A stretch of DNA of 64,000 nt from Druceiella hillmani (GCA_039881145.1 JAYKKI010000060.1:11122501-11186500); one strand, 5' to 3'; numbered from the stretch's first letter, positions 47,041-61,177 are shown. The notes: generated from the sequence alone by a model not told the origin. Translations and numbers: made by a program.

Positions 47041-49350
47041 TTGTACGTGTAGAATTATTTTAGTCCTCTAACTCACATATTAAAAGCTCATTCCGTAAGC
47101 TTTCGTAAACCGGAGCGTAAAATTTATAGTCAACATTTTTGTGTCTCTTTGTCCCCCATAATAAGTAGCGTGAACATTTTCTGTTCCGACTAAAACCTGT
47201 GATTTCTGCAGAATGGCATACTAACACAGGAATGTGAAATGGTGTCTTTGTATTCTAGAACAATTATTAAAATATATCAAATTTAAAAGTACAATAACGC
47301 CTTAACGATCTTTTTTCCCAGACAAATATTGCAATGTCATATATCTGGGTATTTTCACGGCTTTTATGCTAACATGTAGCTCTGCTTCCCCATAATCTTT
47401 TGAATGAATGGTATAAGTTGGATAAATATATTTTCATTACGATAAATAAATCCGATAACTGCAAATTTTATCCTATAAAGTTGTTAAGCAAATAGAATCT
47501 GATCAGTTCAAATTTAATTTTTTTGCCAACTTCATAACGATTGATTGTTATTTTTAACGTTTAATTCGCAGTCGTTTTTGATACCACTATAATTCTCGTA
47601 TGATCAATTTAGATACCATTAATTTACAATTCAAATCAAAATTAGAATATAATCGTTATTTGGGTTTATGAAAAAATTAACAAATTAAATATGATGTCCA
47701 TTTTATATTTTTTTTTGGAAAAGTTATGTTTCAAAATGTTTGTATGAAAATACATAAAAAAAATTATTCCATAATAAATATTACACATTTTTCAACGTAA
47801 AATATTAAATAATATAACTTCAATCCTTTCTTTAAATTTTTTTATTTCAAGTATTTATTATTTCGGCAAATTAAGCCTAAACTTTCTTTTGGAGGAAATG
47901 TTCTTATATAATAAATGATAAATACGTCAATGTTAATTATTCTACGAAACTCCTGTCTGTTTTCTCCTATTTTCTTCTATGAACCGAAAAAAATATTTGT
48001 AGGAAAATTAACGCTATATTTTCAGGATTCATCGTCTTGAATATAAATCGTTACCTTGAAATGCTGGTTACGTTAAAGAAGCTGCAAAAAAATATGCATA
48101 TTTCGTACCAAATGATAATAAGATTAAAAAGTGCATATTTTGATTAACAAAATCCGCATATTTTAAATACGATTTCTTTAGCCTCCTGTCATGTTTACAT
48201 TTCGTGCATTTTGTTAAAAGGAATAAAAATGAAACAAATGTGGAGCACTGCAATGGTGGAACTGACTAAAAATACATGTATTTTCAATTGATCTGAACTA
48301 AATTTATACATTGTTAGTGTTTATTGACTTCTCAATTTCCTTTAAAAGAAAAATATGTTACCTCTGACTTCGCAATCTGAAGTATATTTAGTTATTTCTA
48401 GTGTCTGTAAAAATAACATCGTAATAAGATTCCTGTAAGAAAAATCAGTGTTTATGTATCATATAAAATTTATTTATGATTTAAAATTAATGATTTCTTT
48501 TACATTGTTTTAATCGATATACTTTTTTAGGTAGGTTAAACAGAGTAAAATATTTAAAATATATCTTTGTTCATGACATCATTAAATTATTAATTATTAT
48601 ATTTAATAACATTATTTTTCATGTATATCTTGCGTCAGCAGAAGACTGGTATATTAATAAATAATGAAGAAATTACCTTTTAGATGCGATACAAAATATT
48701 TTTTTCTAATTTGAATCCTTTTATTAATCATTTTGATGGATATATTACATTAAACAAAATTCACTAACTTTGAATTGCCGATTAAGCCACGCAATTATTT
48801 GTAGTAGAACATTTCCTAATCCAGAACATGTTTCCGAAAATTAAAAAGTGCCTTGGAATTTTGCTAAACTAGCATAAAATTAATGAATGCGTAAAAAAAT
48901 ATTTCCTTAGTGTGTATGTTTCGAAAGACAATACTTATAAAACTTACTGTTAAACATAATAAACGTAGTATAGTATATTCTGTAATAAGTTTGTTTTGTA
49001 CGTTGTCATATTTTGGTATCGTAGTCAATCAAAAAAGTTATTAATTATTACAAAGTTTCTTTTACCTCAACGATTTCTTAGATTAAACACGATTAATTAA
49101 ATTTTATTACGTAATAATTCTTCGACGACATATTAATTTTGTTCTAAAATTTATCATTATAACAACTCATAGGAATATCAAGCTTTTTACTTCTGCAAAA
49201 ATATAAGTCACAAACCTTGTACGACATTGATGTATTTGTATAATAAAATATAAGTGAGAGGCACATTCATTTACCTTGTATTGTTAATTATGTATATTGT
49301 ATAACAGGTTGTGTATAATATGTTTTTACTATTGATTTTCTCATCAAAAT
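47041..49350. other. AT-rich stretch without supported genes
   Basis: No recognisable genes or elements; only chance open frames, such as 48068-48253 on the minus strand. Confidence 0.6.
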
Positions 49351-49420
49351 ACAATAAGATGATTATTTACAATTTTAAACAATAAGATAATTAACAATTT
49401 TAAACAATAAGATAATTAAC
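49351..49420. repeat. Short tandem repeat, ~25-28-bp unit
   Basis: 'acaataagat(g/a)att...caattttaa' occurs almost three times from 49351 to 49420. Confidence 0.85.
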
Positions 49421-52299
49421 GTTTTACTATTGAAAAACTAATAGTTTTTTGTACGTTTATTTACCAGCTATTCAATTTATAAGAGGCATTCATTATATGT
49501 GAAAAATAAATTTATTATTGAAGTAGTTAATGAAGTGGCTTTATTTTGTAAGAATAAACATATATTATACATTCCAATTAAAGCAATAATATCGATTATT
49601 TATTTCTTTATAGACAGAATGTAATTATTTTGCTGAATAGTTCAGTTTTCAGTGATATTGTTACTGAGAGTGATACGGTTATCATTGCAGTGGTCGGTTT
49701 ACAAATCAATAATTAAAATATTTAAACGTTATATTTAATTGCCTAATTTTATTGTCTATTTATTAATCAAGAAGAAAGGAGTTAGTGTCTATAATTTAAT
49801 TAAATGTAGACCCGGATCTCTATATCATTTCATTAAATTCTGATTTCGTAATTATAATCAATAAAGAAAAGTTGATTCTATGACTATCTTAAACTTGAAT
49901 GTTCAGATGATTGTGGTCGGTAATTACATTTTGTGATCATTGTACGTAATTCATTTAAGTATATTAAAGTTTAATTAGTGGATAAATATGCATGTACAAA
50001 TTAGATTAATTTTGCCATCAATTTATCGGAGAAAAATTCGACTTATAAGAAAATATCATATTATCACACTTTAAGGTGCTTTGTTTCTACAGAATATAAA
50101 ATAGGGTATAATAGAAGGAGTAGTTTAAAATAAATTATTAAATATCTCCATTAATTGTCGTCACTAACGACCATGATCACAAGAAATATTGATTAAAAAA
50201 GAGTTTGAACTAATTTTTAATATTCTTTAATCATATAATTCCATCGAAAATATAATTAAAAATATGACATAAATATAAGTTTTATCATCCACTGATAGTG
50301 AAACTTCTTAGGCGGCGATTTGATAATCGATAAGTGGACGAGAATTGAGAGTAAAATTTTAAGATCGCATCACGTTTAGGTACATTTCGTTACACGAGAG
50401 AGAAGAAAGATATAACATAGAGAGAAAGAGAATGAGAGTTATATATTCCGACGCCGTGGAAGTGGAGCAAAAGCGAGTGACGTATACACACTGACACAAA
50501 GCGATTGTATAAGATAGTATCGCGCATGTGTGCATTGTAGTTGTACGTCTCAGAAACTATGAGTACATATGAACAATTGAGGTACCAAGCATACGTTGTG
50601 TTATAAATATTTATTTTAGTTATCACAAATCACTTATATCGGTATTACCAATTGAAGCGCCAACCAATGATCATGCAAATATTTAATAAATAGAATATTT
50701 CTTTTAGCAAATTTTATATTGTTGTATTTTTTGAGATACTCTCTATCTTGCTTTCTCTCTCTATCTCTCTCTCTCTGTCTCTTGCACTAAATCTCTCATA
50801 TTCTTTATTTTTTTAATAGTTTCACATCTCTCTCATGTACGATGTTGGGCGCGCAATTGTTTTTTTGTAATCGTTATAATATAGGTGTTATATTTATTAA
50901 TCATAAAGTGGGCTCAATAACAACCTTATATTTATCAGTAATGTTTCAAGTAATATGACAAGGAAATATTTTTTGCTAGGATTATCGGCTTGATAGAAAA
51001 AAATTAACTTTGTAATTTTGTCCGTTTATTTTAACTTCATCTCTCGGTCCCAGTCTCATAGTTTCTATGAGTTTAGACTTATCCGCATAAATTTAGAATG
51101 AAATTACTGCAGTGATATGCACCTCAAATAATGTGTAGTAAATACTACAAAGAAATCAATATTCTTGCAGAGGATGAAAGAGATTTTTGTTCCTTTGGAA
51201 TAAAACACTCTTTCGAAAATATAATACTTCAAGATGGTATAAAATTTGTCTCATGAAAATAAATTTTAAGTACTAGCATGGAAATAAAACTAAAAATTCA
51301 AACCAGAGTGAAAACTACGCCTTTCCACTTAACATATTATCCAGGCACGCGGAAATTTTCGTGTTAATATTGTTTAATCGGGTGTATTTCAGTAATATGT
51401 GGAGATATATGGTATAAACATTTTCCATAAATTCTCAACAATAAGCCATCACGTTTAGAATAAACAGACGTTTAATTAATTTTCTGCTGCTTAAATGAAA
51501 GAGCATTTAAAGACATAACAAACTTTGAAACATATCCCATGTTTTATTGGTATGATTAAAATTCAAATTAATTCTTTAGGTTCAAAGAAGTTTAAATGAA
51601 TTACCATTCCCGTTCCTAATAATAATTACATTGTAGCAGCATAAAAAATCTGTTTGCACACCTAACAATTTTAAATAGTCACGAACATGCATAACATTGG
51701 AAAATTTTTGTAAATAGGCAGGGAATGGCAGTCCCGGCGGAATTTCTTTGATTTATAATTATATAAATTAGTTCTTACTTCCTTTTAGCCGGGAGGTTTT
51801 CAAAAAAATATTTAATAGTTTTTTAATTACAACGACTAAATCCACCGTGGATTTTTTTTAAATTTTAAATTTTGCTTTTTATGTTATACTTTTGGGATTA
51901 AAAGTTTACATTTGTCGCGGGCTTAATCATTATTTTATTTTGATTTTTATTATTGGTCTCAATAACTAAGTTTCTAAAAAAAATCATTCGCGAAAGGGAA
52001 ACTTATGTGACTCTTAATAGAATACGATCTTTAAACGGCGTGGTGATAACTGATGTAAATCAAAGAAAGCTCCTCAACAATCCACAAAATTGGATAGCAT
52101 TAGAATAATTATAGCGCTTAGAACATGTTACGTGGATCACTCATCAAGGAAGCTGAAGAAAGGCCACAAAGAAGTTAATCTAGACCAATCAAAAATGTTT
52201 ATTGCAGCACTTCCTGACGAGTTAATAACTTAACACCTGACTAATAACCTTTACCGTTAAATCACAAATTCATCTAAAATTTAATATTAAATCTCGAAT
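49421..52299. other. AT-rich stretch; GA-rich and CT-rich runs in inverted orientation
   Basis: A GA-rich run (50393-50436) and a CT-rich run (50739-50795) lie about 300 bp apart and are complementary in composition, so they could pair in single-stranded DNA. The interval between them is less AT-rich and includes CG/CA dinucleotides (50440-50560). No coding region or transposon is recognised elsewhere in the interval. Confidence 0.5.
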
Positions 52300-53075
52300 C
52301 CAAAAACAGTATCTAAATCACCCAAACGGGTTTTGAGAAAAATGGGACCATTCCTTTGCAACAAAATGTTGCAGCGCCCCCTATTGAGCTAATACCATAA
52401 CAACTATCTAAGAATCCTTATCAATCCGTTCCGAATATTTTGTACAAAACAGCTTCTAAATCGGTCAAACTTTTTTGAAGATAAATGGGAACATTCGTTT
52501 GCGACAAAATGTTGCAGCGCGCCCTGATAAGGTAACACCGTAGCAACTATCTGAGAACTATCGCCGATTAGTCCCGAATATTTTGCAGAAAACTGTGTCA
52601 AGATCGATCAAACCATTTTGGAGATAGATTGAACCATTCGTTTGCAACAAAAACTTGCCGCACCCCCTATTGAGCTAACACCATAACACCTATCTTAGAA
52701 TGGACGCCGATTACTATCAAATATTTTGCAGAAAACCGTGTCAAAATCGGTCAAACCATTTTGGGGATTAAGAGGAACATTCGTTTGCAACAAATGTTTC
52801 AGCGCCTCCTGGTGAGCTAACACCTTACCACCTATCTGAGAACCATGGCCGATTAGTACTAAATATTTTGCAGAAAACGGTTTCTATAACCATCATACCA
52901 TTTGGGAGATAAATGAGAACATTCGTTTGCAACAAAATATTTAATGCGGTATCCCTTGGTTAGTAATCACCGTAAAATCTATTTATCAGCCATTGCCAAT
53001 GAATCGCAAACATTTTACAGAAAATTATATGTCAATCGGTCAAAAACGTTTTGGAGATAACTGGGAACATAGATT
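52300..53075. repeat. 143-bp satellite-like tandem array, about 5.4 units
   Basis: The phrase 'cattcgtttgcaacaaaatg' or a variant begins at 52349, 52492, 52635, 52778 and 52920, and a degraded form at 53068, giving spacings of 143, 143, 143, 142 and 148 bp. Each unit also contains 'gcagcgccccctattgagct', 'gaatattttgcagaaaac' and 'tcaaaatcggtcaaacc' followed by 'attttggagataa'. Units differ by about 10-20%, so the array is not freshly amplified. Its composition is much less AT-rich than the flanks. The phrase 'aaaatcggt...ttttggagat' is reminiscent of dispersed insect repeats. The copy number is too low to call a centromeric satellite. Confidence 0.92.
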
Positions 53076-54962
53076 CCACAACCAACCTCTCACTTTAAAT
53101 GCATATGCATCCTCCGTTCCGTCATGGATAAAAAGAAATACAAAACTCATTTAATCGTTCCGTCGTGAGCAATAATAAATATAAAACTCATTCAGTAGTT
53201 TTGTTTCATGGCGACTTATATTGGTGCAATGCGTGTTTACATTCTGGCAATATAATGGATTGATTGACTTATAAACTTGCCCGTTGAAAGCAATTATTTT
53301 CGTTCTAAATTTGAAGAAAAAATATTAGAAGAAAAGTCTATCACTAACCAATTTGTATTGTCGACTAGTTTACGATACCATAAGATATACAATGTTGTAG
53401 GTTTAATTTCAAGGTTGTACCAATGTAATAATTTTTATATATCTTGTCAGTATATCGGCTTTATTTTGAATTATTATATTGAAGACCCTGACAAGAAAAA
53501 ATAAACTTGTATCCTTTCTCTTACTTATCTTGTTTCTGAATAGCATTATACTTATTGACGGAGCCACTTTGTTGAGTGAAGCAAGTCCGTGACGCAAAAG
53601 ACACAATCTGCAACAGGTCCATGTAACAATTATGAGTTCAGATTTTTTAACTGTTCAAATTTTAACAACACGAAATATTATGAACATTCATATGAAATTG
53701 GGGTCATAAATTGGTTTTTAATAAAATGTTTAATTTAATAGCTTTTTAATGCAACTTCTTTTCAGTTTTTAAGTTGTTTTGTTCTTTTTAATACTTGATA
53801 GATAGCACTTTCCCGTCTATTAAAAAAGGTGAAATGCTTGTTGAGTTTAAAATTTAAAATATTAGAGCATACGATTCTGCAGGTGAAGTAACGAGCGACA
53901 TCTAAAAGCTTACTGTTGGCCTTTAGCACCATATACTCGTATTTACTACCACGCTACGCAGCAACATAACGTGACTTTACTTTTTCATATATGGTTTGAT
54001 GATATTCTCTTATTACGTATTGGTATAAGTGACAAAATTAGTCTAATATTTTTGTAACATCTTAAGAATTTTACAAATTTATAAAAGAATATCAGAATAC
54101 ATTTTATTTATCGATATAATCATGTTACGTCATTCACAACACAATTTGATACAAAATTATACAAATTATAAAAATTCATTAATCTATAGATCGACTAAAA
54201 ATTTGTTTAGATATGAGGGTAAGAATTTGAGAAACATTTCAGGCCTTTTTTAAATTAGATCATCAGCAGTCACAATATATTTCATTCGATGGTAGTTTCA
54301 AGAAACTTGAAAACGTGTGTGTTTAGTTTTATATTTTGGGGGTAAGGATATGAGAGATAGAGAAGGTTGAATCATTTTTAATATACTAAGTAGCCGGTTT
54401 ATAAAGTCATATATTTTTGACACCTATCTTAATTCAAGAAGTGCGCAAAAATTGTTAACAAATACGCTTCTTTTTAATTATGAAAAAGTTCTTTAAACAT
54501 ATTTACTTGCTTAAGTTTTACGGGTTATTTATGTTACCTAAATCAAGACAAATATTATCTTACTTATATTGAAAATAATTGGATGTTTAAAATATTTTAA
54601 CATCATTATTTCCTCTATTCAAAATATAATTTTGAATAAGCAATATAAACTCATATATTTCGCAAACGATATTGAAAATGATAAATAAAATTGTGGTTTT
54701 GTGTTTGATTTTAAAATTCTAATCTTCAAATGCTTCTGTTTTAATAGTATGCGATTAGTAAAAAGGATTTAACCTTATAAAAGTTTTGTCGGTTTATCTG
54801 TCTCATAGCCTGTCTATGTGTTAAATTAAAAGCTATTTTTAGTATTTATTTAATCATTATATAGATCATGGCATAATGGCTAGGAAGTTACAAGGAAGAA
54901 AACTTGCGTATAAAATGAAACAACATAGTGGCCTGTAAAACATACGGAAGCGGGCGGGGGTA
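53076..54962. other. AT-rich stretch without supported genes
   Basis: Nothing recognised. A less AT-rich block at 53890-53985 ('cgagcgacatctaaaagctt' and following) may be an unidentified repeat relic. Confidence 0.55.
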
Positions 54963-55000
54963 CGAGGAAGGGAGCGCAAGTCGACCTGCGCGGGATTTAA
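54963..55000. other. GC-rich conserved motif ending TTTAA (inverted partner of 32930)
   Basis: The segment reads, in part, GGGAGCGCAAGTCGACCTGC followed by GCGGGATTTAA, the reverse complement of the 32930 motif with a few substitutions. It also follows a GC-rich run 'gcgggcgggggtacgagg' from 54952. The two motifs face each other like terminal inverted repeats 22 kb apart, but independent short insertions are equally possible. Confidence 0.65.
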
Positions 55001-58000
55001 AATAAAACAATTATTTGTGTTTAATCTCAAAAATGTAAAGTAAACGCATTATAACACTACATATTCATTTTCTAAATCAAGATATTCCTGACAGTAGAGT
55101 TGATTGAATTCTCAAATTTATATATATTAATTTTATTTTTGCTTCCATAATATTTTATAATTCATTTAATAATTATCGATTCATTTGCTCGTCAATAGCT
55201 AACAATTTGTGTATGCTAGTTATTTAATATGAAATACTCTGATAGAAAATACAGATCGATATTATGTTCATATTTTAGACTTCTAGTTTAATTAGTCATT
55301 CAAATAAAACCCTAACCCGTTAAGTAGAGTACGCCATTCAATCGTAGGCATAAATGAATTTCTTTTAATATTTCACTTTGGTACATTTATGTAGAAAAAC
55401 TATATAAAAAAATATTTTGATTCCTTAAATTAATTTTCTTTTTATCTCATGCTAATATTTTCCGAGCAATAATATTATGGTTGTTAGATATTAGCTAATT
55501 CATTAGTTAAATATTGAATAAAACGTATTGGTTGAATATCATTTCGGCCAATGTGATGATTGATTGCTAAGCTAAAAGGTATCAATTGAATGTTTAATTA
55601 GACTGAATGTTTGCGACATAAATATAGTTAATAAAATTCTGATATTTTAAACTGTTATATGCCGTTTGTGTTTAATTTTTACTTCTATATAACTTTTATC
55701 TTTGTTTTGTGTGTCTATTTCGTGTATTGAAGTACCTATTTTAGGAGTAATCGCGTTTTATTTTGTAAAATTGATAATGTGATGTCTCAGGTCCTGGTCA
55801 TTATAGATATAATATTTTTAGTGGTAATTTAGTTCAAGTAAAAGGAACAAAGCTGTAGTTCTGGTCATAGGAGAATTTCCTCAGAATTTAAAAAGTATTT
55901 GATTGAAATAATCTAGCTAATCCTATTTTAACCTTTAATAATAAATCGATTTTATAATATTACCGTATAAAACACATAATTTGGACACAGAATATATTTT
56001 ACAAAAACCGTCTCCTTATTATCAAAAATTAATTTTTAATTGTTAAAGTCAATTTAGTTTATACAGATTAAGACATCTTGACTCATTTTCGTCAATAATT
56101 AAAATCGGTTTTGATCGCCCAACAATGTCTCGTAGTTTATTAACGGAAAAACCCGTCGGAATTTAAACTCAAAGCCCGTTTTCACGTGCGCCTCGATTGT
56201 GCATTCTTCGATAGATTTCCTTAATAGCTTGAGACCTGCGGTTAATGGAGCGAAAAAGGTTTTATCGTTGTCATATTGAATTTCGTTATTCGGCTGACTT
56301 CTTATTTCCAGACTCACTATTTATAGTTACATGTAACATAATGAAGTAAATGAATTACTTTTCTTCACTTTATTGAAAATTTTATACTTTTCCTTCTAAT
56401 ATTTGTGTGAATGTGTATTATTATTTACTTTTATGTTATGTGCATTTTGTAAATATTTACTATTACGTATTGTATTACAATTTAGATCTTCATGATACCT
56501 AACGTTAACTTAATTTTACATCTCAAAATACGAAGATGAAACTGGCATCAGATTAAGATAGATATTAAATTTTGAAAGTCAGATGTATTACACAAAAAAC
56601 TTCAGAGATAAATTCTGAGATAAAGGGTCTCGGAATTATACTACTATGTAATTCAAATACTCTTAACATTAAATTAGAATGCAGGAGACTGGCTATTGGC
56701 GAGGAACACCGACGAGGAATATTGGCTATTCATTATGGTTTTTTTAGGATCCTTATCCTGAAGATACGAATAGTTTGTTATGCTCATCCATCAATTCACC
56801 TGATATAATCCTCTGATTCTTAATAGTTACCCATCTGCATCGAATTTGGGTAGATTATATAAAAAGATAAAATTAGTTAAATAATATTTGCCCTCTGCAG
56901 AAAATAAAAGCACCGAAAATGTTTTATGTTACTTTCTTGCCTATCTTTAAATGTCTTTATTTAAAAAAAATCTTAATTTAAAAGAGTAAAGATCTAAATA
57001 AATTCAAATAAATAGTCCGTATTAAATTTTAAACAAGAGATAACATAATAAAATTGAAGATGAAAAAGACGAAATAAGCAATAACGTAAAAAATGGGTTA
57101 GAAATTGAAGAGAATCCAAACCAATGATGATGATGAACAATTTGTTTGACGTCAAAATTTTCAGCAATAGCTAGATATTCCGGAACTAAGTTTTTTACCG
57201 GATTTGGTTCAGTAATGTAATTATTGACGCTCGTAAACTATTATTACTATAAGAAAAATTTTGTTTGGTTTGAATCAAAATATAAACTGATGTTCTTAAT
57301 TTAATTCTATGGAAACCTAAACTCAATATACTAGGAGTATTAAGTATATGAGTATTAAGTTCCACCAAAATTTCTTCAGTAAATAAACTTAGTTTTATAT
57401 AAAACATTATAGTGCTAAAACCCACCCAAGAAGATGAACGAAAGACCCTCGTACGAAAGACCCTCGCAAGAAGATGAACCGTTTTTTTCTAGTATTCTGG
57501 AAAAAATGAAATGCTAGACAATATACTTGTTATCAAACGCAGGTCTGAGAAAACAGTTAAATTTGCTTATGGCATCCACAAAATATTGCAACTTGTCATT
57601 CTATTATTCTAAGAAAGAAAAGATTAAGAAAGGATTTATCAAGTATAAGCTTCAAATTTTCTGTTCTGGCAGTGTTTAAACCAGAACAAATAAATAAAAT
57701 TAAAATGTCGGTCCCCGATTTCTGAATTTTTCTTTTTTACAATTGAATGATTAATATCTTTGTCAAAATGATTGTCTGCTAAAAAATTTACCTGTTAAAT
57801 CTATTAATGCTATTTCTGTGTATATATATATATATATATATGTATATATCATTACGATTTTTTATTTTGTAGGGTTGAGTTGCCCCAAATAAACTAAATT
57901 TTTACAATATGTTTGTTATATTGGGTTTTTAACACGTAATTGATAAACAATAGGAGAACCAGAAGTAGATAAAAATTTTGTAGCCATTTTAAAGGTGCAC

Positions 58001-59531
58001 GCGCCCACACACGCACGTATGATTTTTATAATTGCAAAATACAATTCATTGTAAATCAATTTTCATGCAGATAAGCTGCAAATCACAGCTGACACTATAA
58101 TCGAATCAAAGGTGAGATAAATTACATTCATCATGGTTACGATCGATAATACCATTAAACTCATGGCACTCTCCAAGTTATTCGAATCAAGTTAATTGGT
58201 AATTTTCATGACTTATTAAACCTTACAATTATAAATTCTCTTAGAATTTTCACCTTAAAAATTTTTTCTTTGCTGAAAATACAGCTGTTCCGAAGAGATT
58301 CCAATTTCTGTATAAATTGATTTTTAATGTATATATTCATTCATGGATGAAAAAGCATCTGTTCGTATTATGTGTGAAAACATAAAACGGGAGATTAAAA
58401 ATCTGGGTAGACAATATGTGCATATTTGGCATGATTCATTATACTTTTAACAATGCAGGTATCTCTAAAGTAAATACTATTAAGTTTTCTATATTTAATA
58501 CTGACGATTGACGAATTAAAAAGCTTAGGAAGATATAAGCTTATTTAAGAAAAAAGAGACAACGAGCGAGGAATAAATGGCGATTTATTTAAAACATTTT
58601 CGTGTAATTATTTCATTGCATAAATTTGTTCCATTTTCTTTTATTTTTAAACTTTTTATGTTATTTAAATTTTACTCCCTGTCAATTACGGTTGAAAAAA
58701 ATATTTCTAACTGCATATTAACTAGCAGGTATTATGAAACTATTTTGTTTACATAATTTCATTTTCTTGATCATTTTTATATTTATAATTGCAAATTCAA
58801 GATTTTTTTTATATAATATTTCCTAGAATAAACACATTTGAGTCGTTTGATTTGATCTAGCATTTTCCCTCCCATTATTTCTCCTTGATTATTTCTTAAG
58901 TGTATGATATAGATCACACTTTATCAAATAATTGAGAATTTACTATAGTAATAAATTCACCAAGTACTCTAAAAAATTATTTTCTATACTATAACTATAT
59001 TCCAATGATTATTATTTTTGAAGCAATTTAAAAAGTACAAGATTTTTTTTATTTTTATTGTTTTTTCCTTTTTCTTCTGTCAATTTGACGGCTAAAGTAA
59101 TTTTTTGTGTGAATTTTTAATGTAGAAAATACAAGTCGAATTATTTCTTTGATTTACCTGTCAGTAGAAATAAAACGCATCCCTTAGTCTAAATTATTTC
59201 TGTGTTTCTTTCTTCATTTTTCCAAATAAATATGAAAGATAATGCGTTAATATAATAATAAATTACCATTTTGAACTTACTTAATGACTTAAAGTTAAAC
59301 AAACGAAATGTGATTATTGCCTTTTAATTTGCCTTCGAACACATCTTTTTTAATTTTGTCTTGAAATACAATTTCACATGAATGTATTATGTGGAGTAAT
59401 CAGAACAGAAAACTTTTGTATGCCTAAACACATTTTTTGTCCCTTTATCAAAGTATCGCTTATTACTTTTAGTGGAATATGTTTACCCATGTTATAAAGT
59501 TGAAGTATAATAAGAAAAAATGAAAAGATTC
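55001..59531. other. AT-rich stretch without supported genes
   Basis: A minus-strand open segment at 56098-56317 (SLEIRSQPNNEIQYDNDKTF...) is somewhat less AT-rich, lacks an ATG start and has no recognised domain; it could be an exon or transposon relic. A short (TA)n run lies at 57820-57849. The phrase 'cgaaagaccctcg' is repeated at 57438-57462. A short GC/CA run is at 57998-58020. Confidence 0.5.
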
Positions 59532-59669
59532 TTTGCTAACAGCCCACCTGAATATGTAATACAACGAAACCTAGATCGTTATAAAGAACTTAAAGAAAAT
59601 AGAAATAATACTACATTACGTAGTTTCATTTAATTGTGAGTAATAAATTTCTACAAAATTAACGCCAAA
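59532..59669 (+). mobile_element. Penelope-like terminal element, locus 5
   Basis: A single-arm copy in plus orientation from 'tttgctaacagcccacctg' to 'ttctacaaaattaacgcca'. The hammerhead-like core is damaged: CTGAATA, shortened stem II, and GATCGTTA in place of GGTCGTGG. The distal part is well kept. Confidence 0.7.
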
Positions 59670-60016
59670 AAGAAAATGTTTTATTGTAGAAAATATACCG
59701 TTTTAATGATTTCTAACAATTTAAGTAGAGTTTTCACACGACAATAATATTACCAACAGTTTTTGACTCATATCCTCAGTTCTCTTGTCGGAAGTATTTT
59801 TTCCTGAATCTTTGTAATCTTTGTAACTTTGAGATGATTCGTAACTTTAGTAAAATGAACTGATTGGTCTATTTGGCAGAGAAAAGAGAAATTGTTCCAC
59901 AACAGACACGGTGTTTGATCCAGCCTAAACTTCCGATGAACAAAGAAATGCGAACCAGTTTTCTTAAAACGCCTACTGCTTTCTTGTAATATTTGATCAC
60001 AGCATAAATACAAATA

Positions 60017-60135
60017 GTTAAGTAGTATTGACAATAAAATAGTTAAGTAAGAAACAATAAAATAGTTAGTAACATAAAATAGTTAAGTAAGTAAAAAATA
60101 GTTAAGTAGTATTACAAATAATTAAGTAGTATTAT
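60017..60135. repeat. Degenerate short tandem repeat (ATAGTTAAGTA-type)
   Basis: The core 'atagttaagta' or a close variant occurs about six times within 120 bp, with irregular spacing. Confidence 0.8.
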
Positions 60136-60499
60136 TTCATATTTAATATTATTTAATACATTTACGGACGCAAATTTTGAAAAACATTTTCATTCGTGTG
60201 CTTCCTATCGGCTCTAATATCATTCTACTGGTAAAAAGACATATTGAATCACCGCAAGACAAACAGTGCAATATATGCTCGCTTCAGCGACTATCTGTAG
60301 CACATGAACAAACTAGGACGATTTTAGTTTACAGGTCAACTCTGCCACGCCCATTAACTTAAGTTTTTGTAAGTCTTCATTTCTTACTCTCTTTTTCAAT
60401 CTAATTTCTGTCACACTCTTCCCGATTCCTCTTTAAAATCCCTTATTTAGAGATCAATATTAATAAGCATATAAGAGAGTGGATGTAAAAAAAGTGTCG

Positions 60500-61070
60500 T
60501 AATATAGACATATCTTGTTCACGCCATTTTATTTTTTCCGTCTACTTCGGTTGGCGTTTCATTCTTAAATGAGATTTGCTTTATGTCAAGTTTTTTTCTT
60601 GTCTCTATTTTATGACCATATTTTCTGTTTTCTATGTCAAGTGATTGCGACACATACTCTATTGACTTATAGTTTTCACGAAACAGTGTAATGTCATTAG
60701 CAAAGCATACGTGGTTCAAGCACTCAGCAGTTCTACAAAATATTCTGTAGTAAGTAGTAATCCACAATTTCTTACGCCGCGTTCAATTTTAAAGATTTTT
60801 CTCTCTCTCCAATTTTAATACTACTTTACTTGTCTTATATATTTATTGTAGAATGGTGATAGATTTTTTGATATTCTTTAATAACTGAGGGTCTTTTATA
60901 AGCTGAATGTGTAATGGAATTAAATGCCTTGGAGTTTGTTGATTAAAGGCATTTTATAATTATTTTTATAATGAAAATATTTTTCTAGATTTTGAGATGG
61001 ACTAAATACATAGTCAGCCATAGAGTAATCTGAGTGAAAGCCAGCTTGTTTCCTTAGCTGTTTAAATTCC
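60500..61070 (-). pseudogene. Decayed non-LTR reverse transcriptase fragment
   Basis: Reading the minus strand from 61052 downward: KQAGFHSDYSMADYVFSPSQ and NLEKYFHYK (EQAGFRxGYSTxDxIFTLxQxxEKxxEYN), then in another frame NAFNQQTPRHLIPLHIQLIK (position of YEKAFDSVEH...), SIKIGERKIFKIERGVRNC near 60800 (FxIxRGVRQGDxLSP), and LNHVCFANDITLFRENYKSI at 60716-60660 (the FADDI catalytic box, second Asp kept, first changed to Asn), followed by a KYGHKIETRKK tail (KVGLKINxxKTK). Frameshifts and stops separate the blocks. It resembles RTE/R1-type LINEs, so it may belong to the same family as the tail at 31.7 kb. Confidence 0.78.
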
Positions 61071-61097
61071 AATATCGATACAATTTTTCGAAATCAT

Positions 61098-61100
61098 ACA

Positions 61101-61177
<77 letters not shown>

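Noticed and set aside
52300..53075. CRISPR array
   Set aside because: The repeats are 143 bp, contiguous, diverged and without spacers, and the DNA is eukaryotic.
32930..55000. A single 22-kb transposon bounded by the GC-rich inverted motif
   Set aside because: The interior contains unrelated dead LINE, mariner and Penelope-like pieces and no shared gene set. The motif similarity stops after ~36 bp. It is kept only as a question in the findings.
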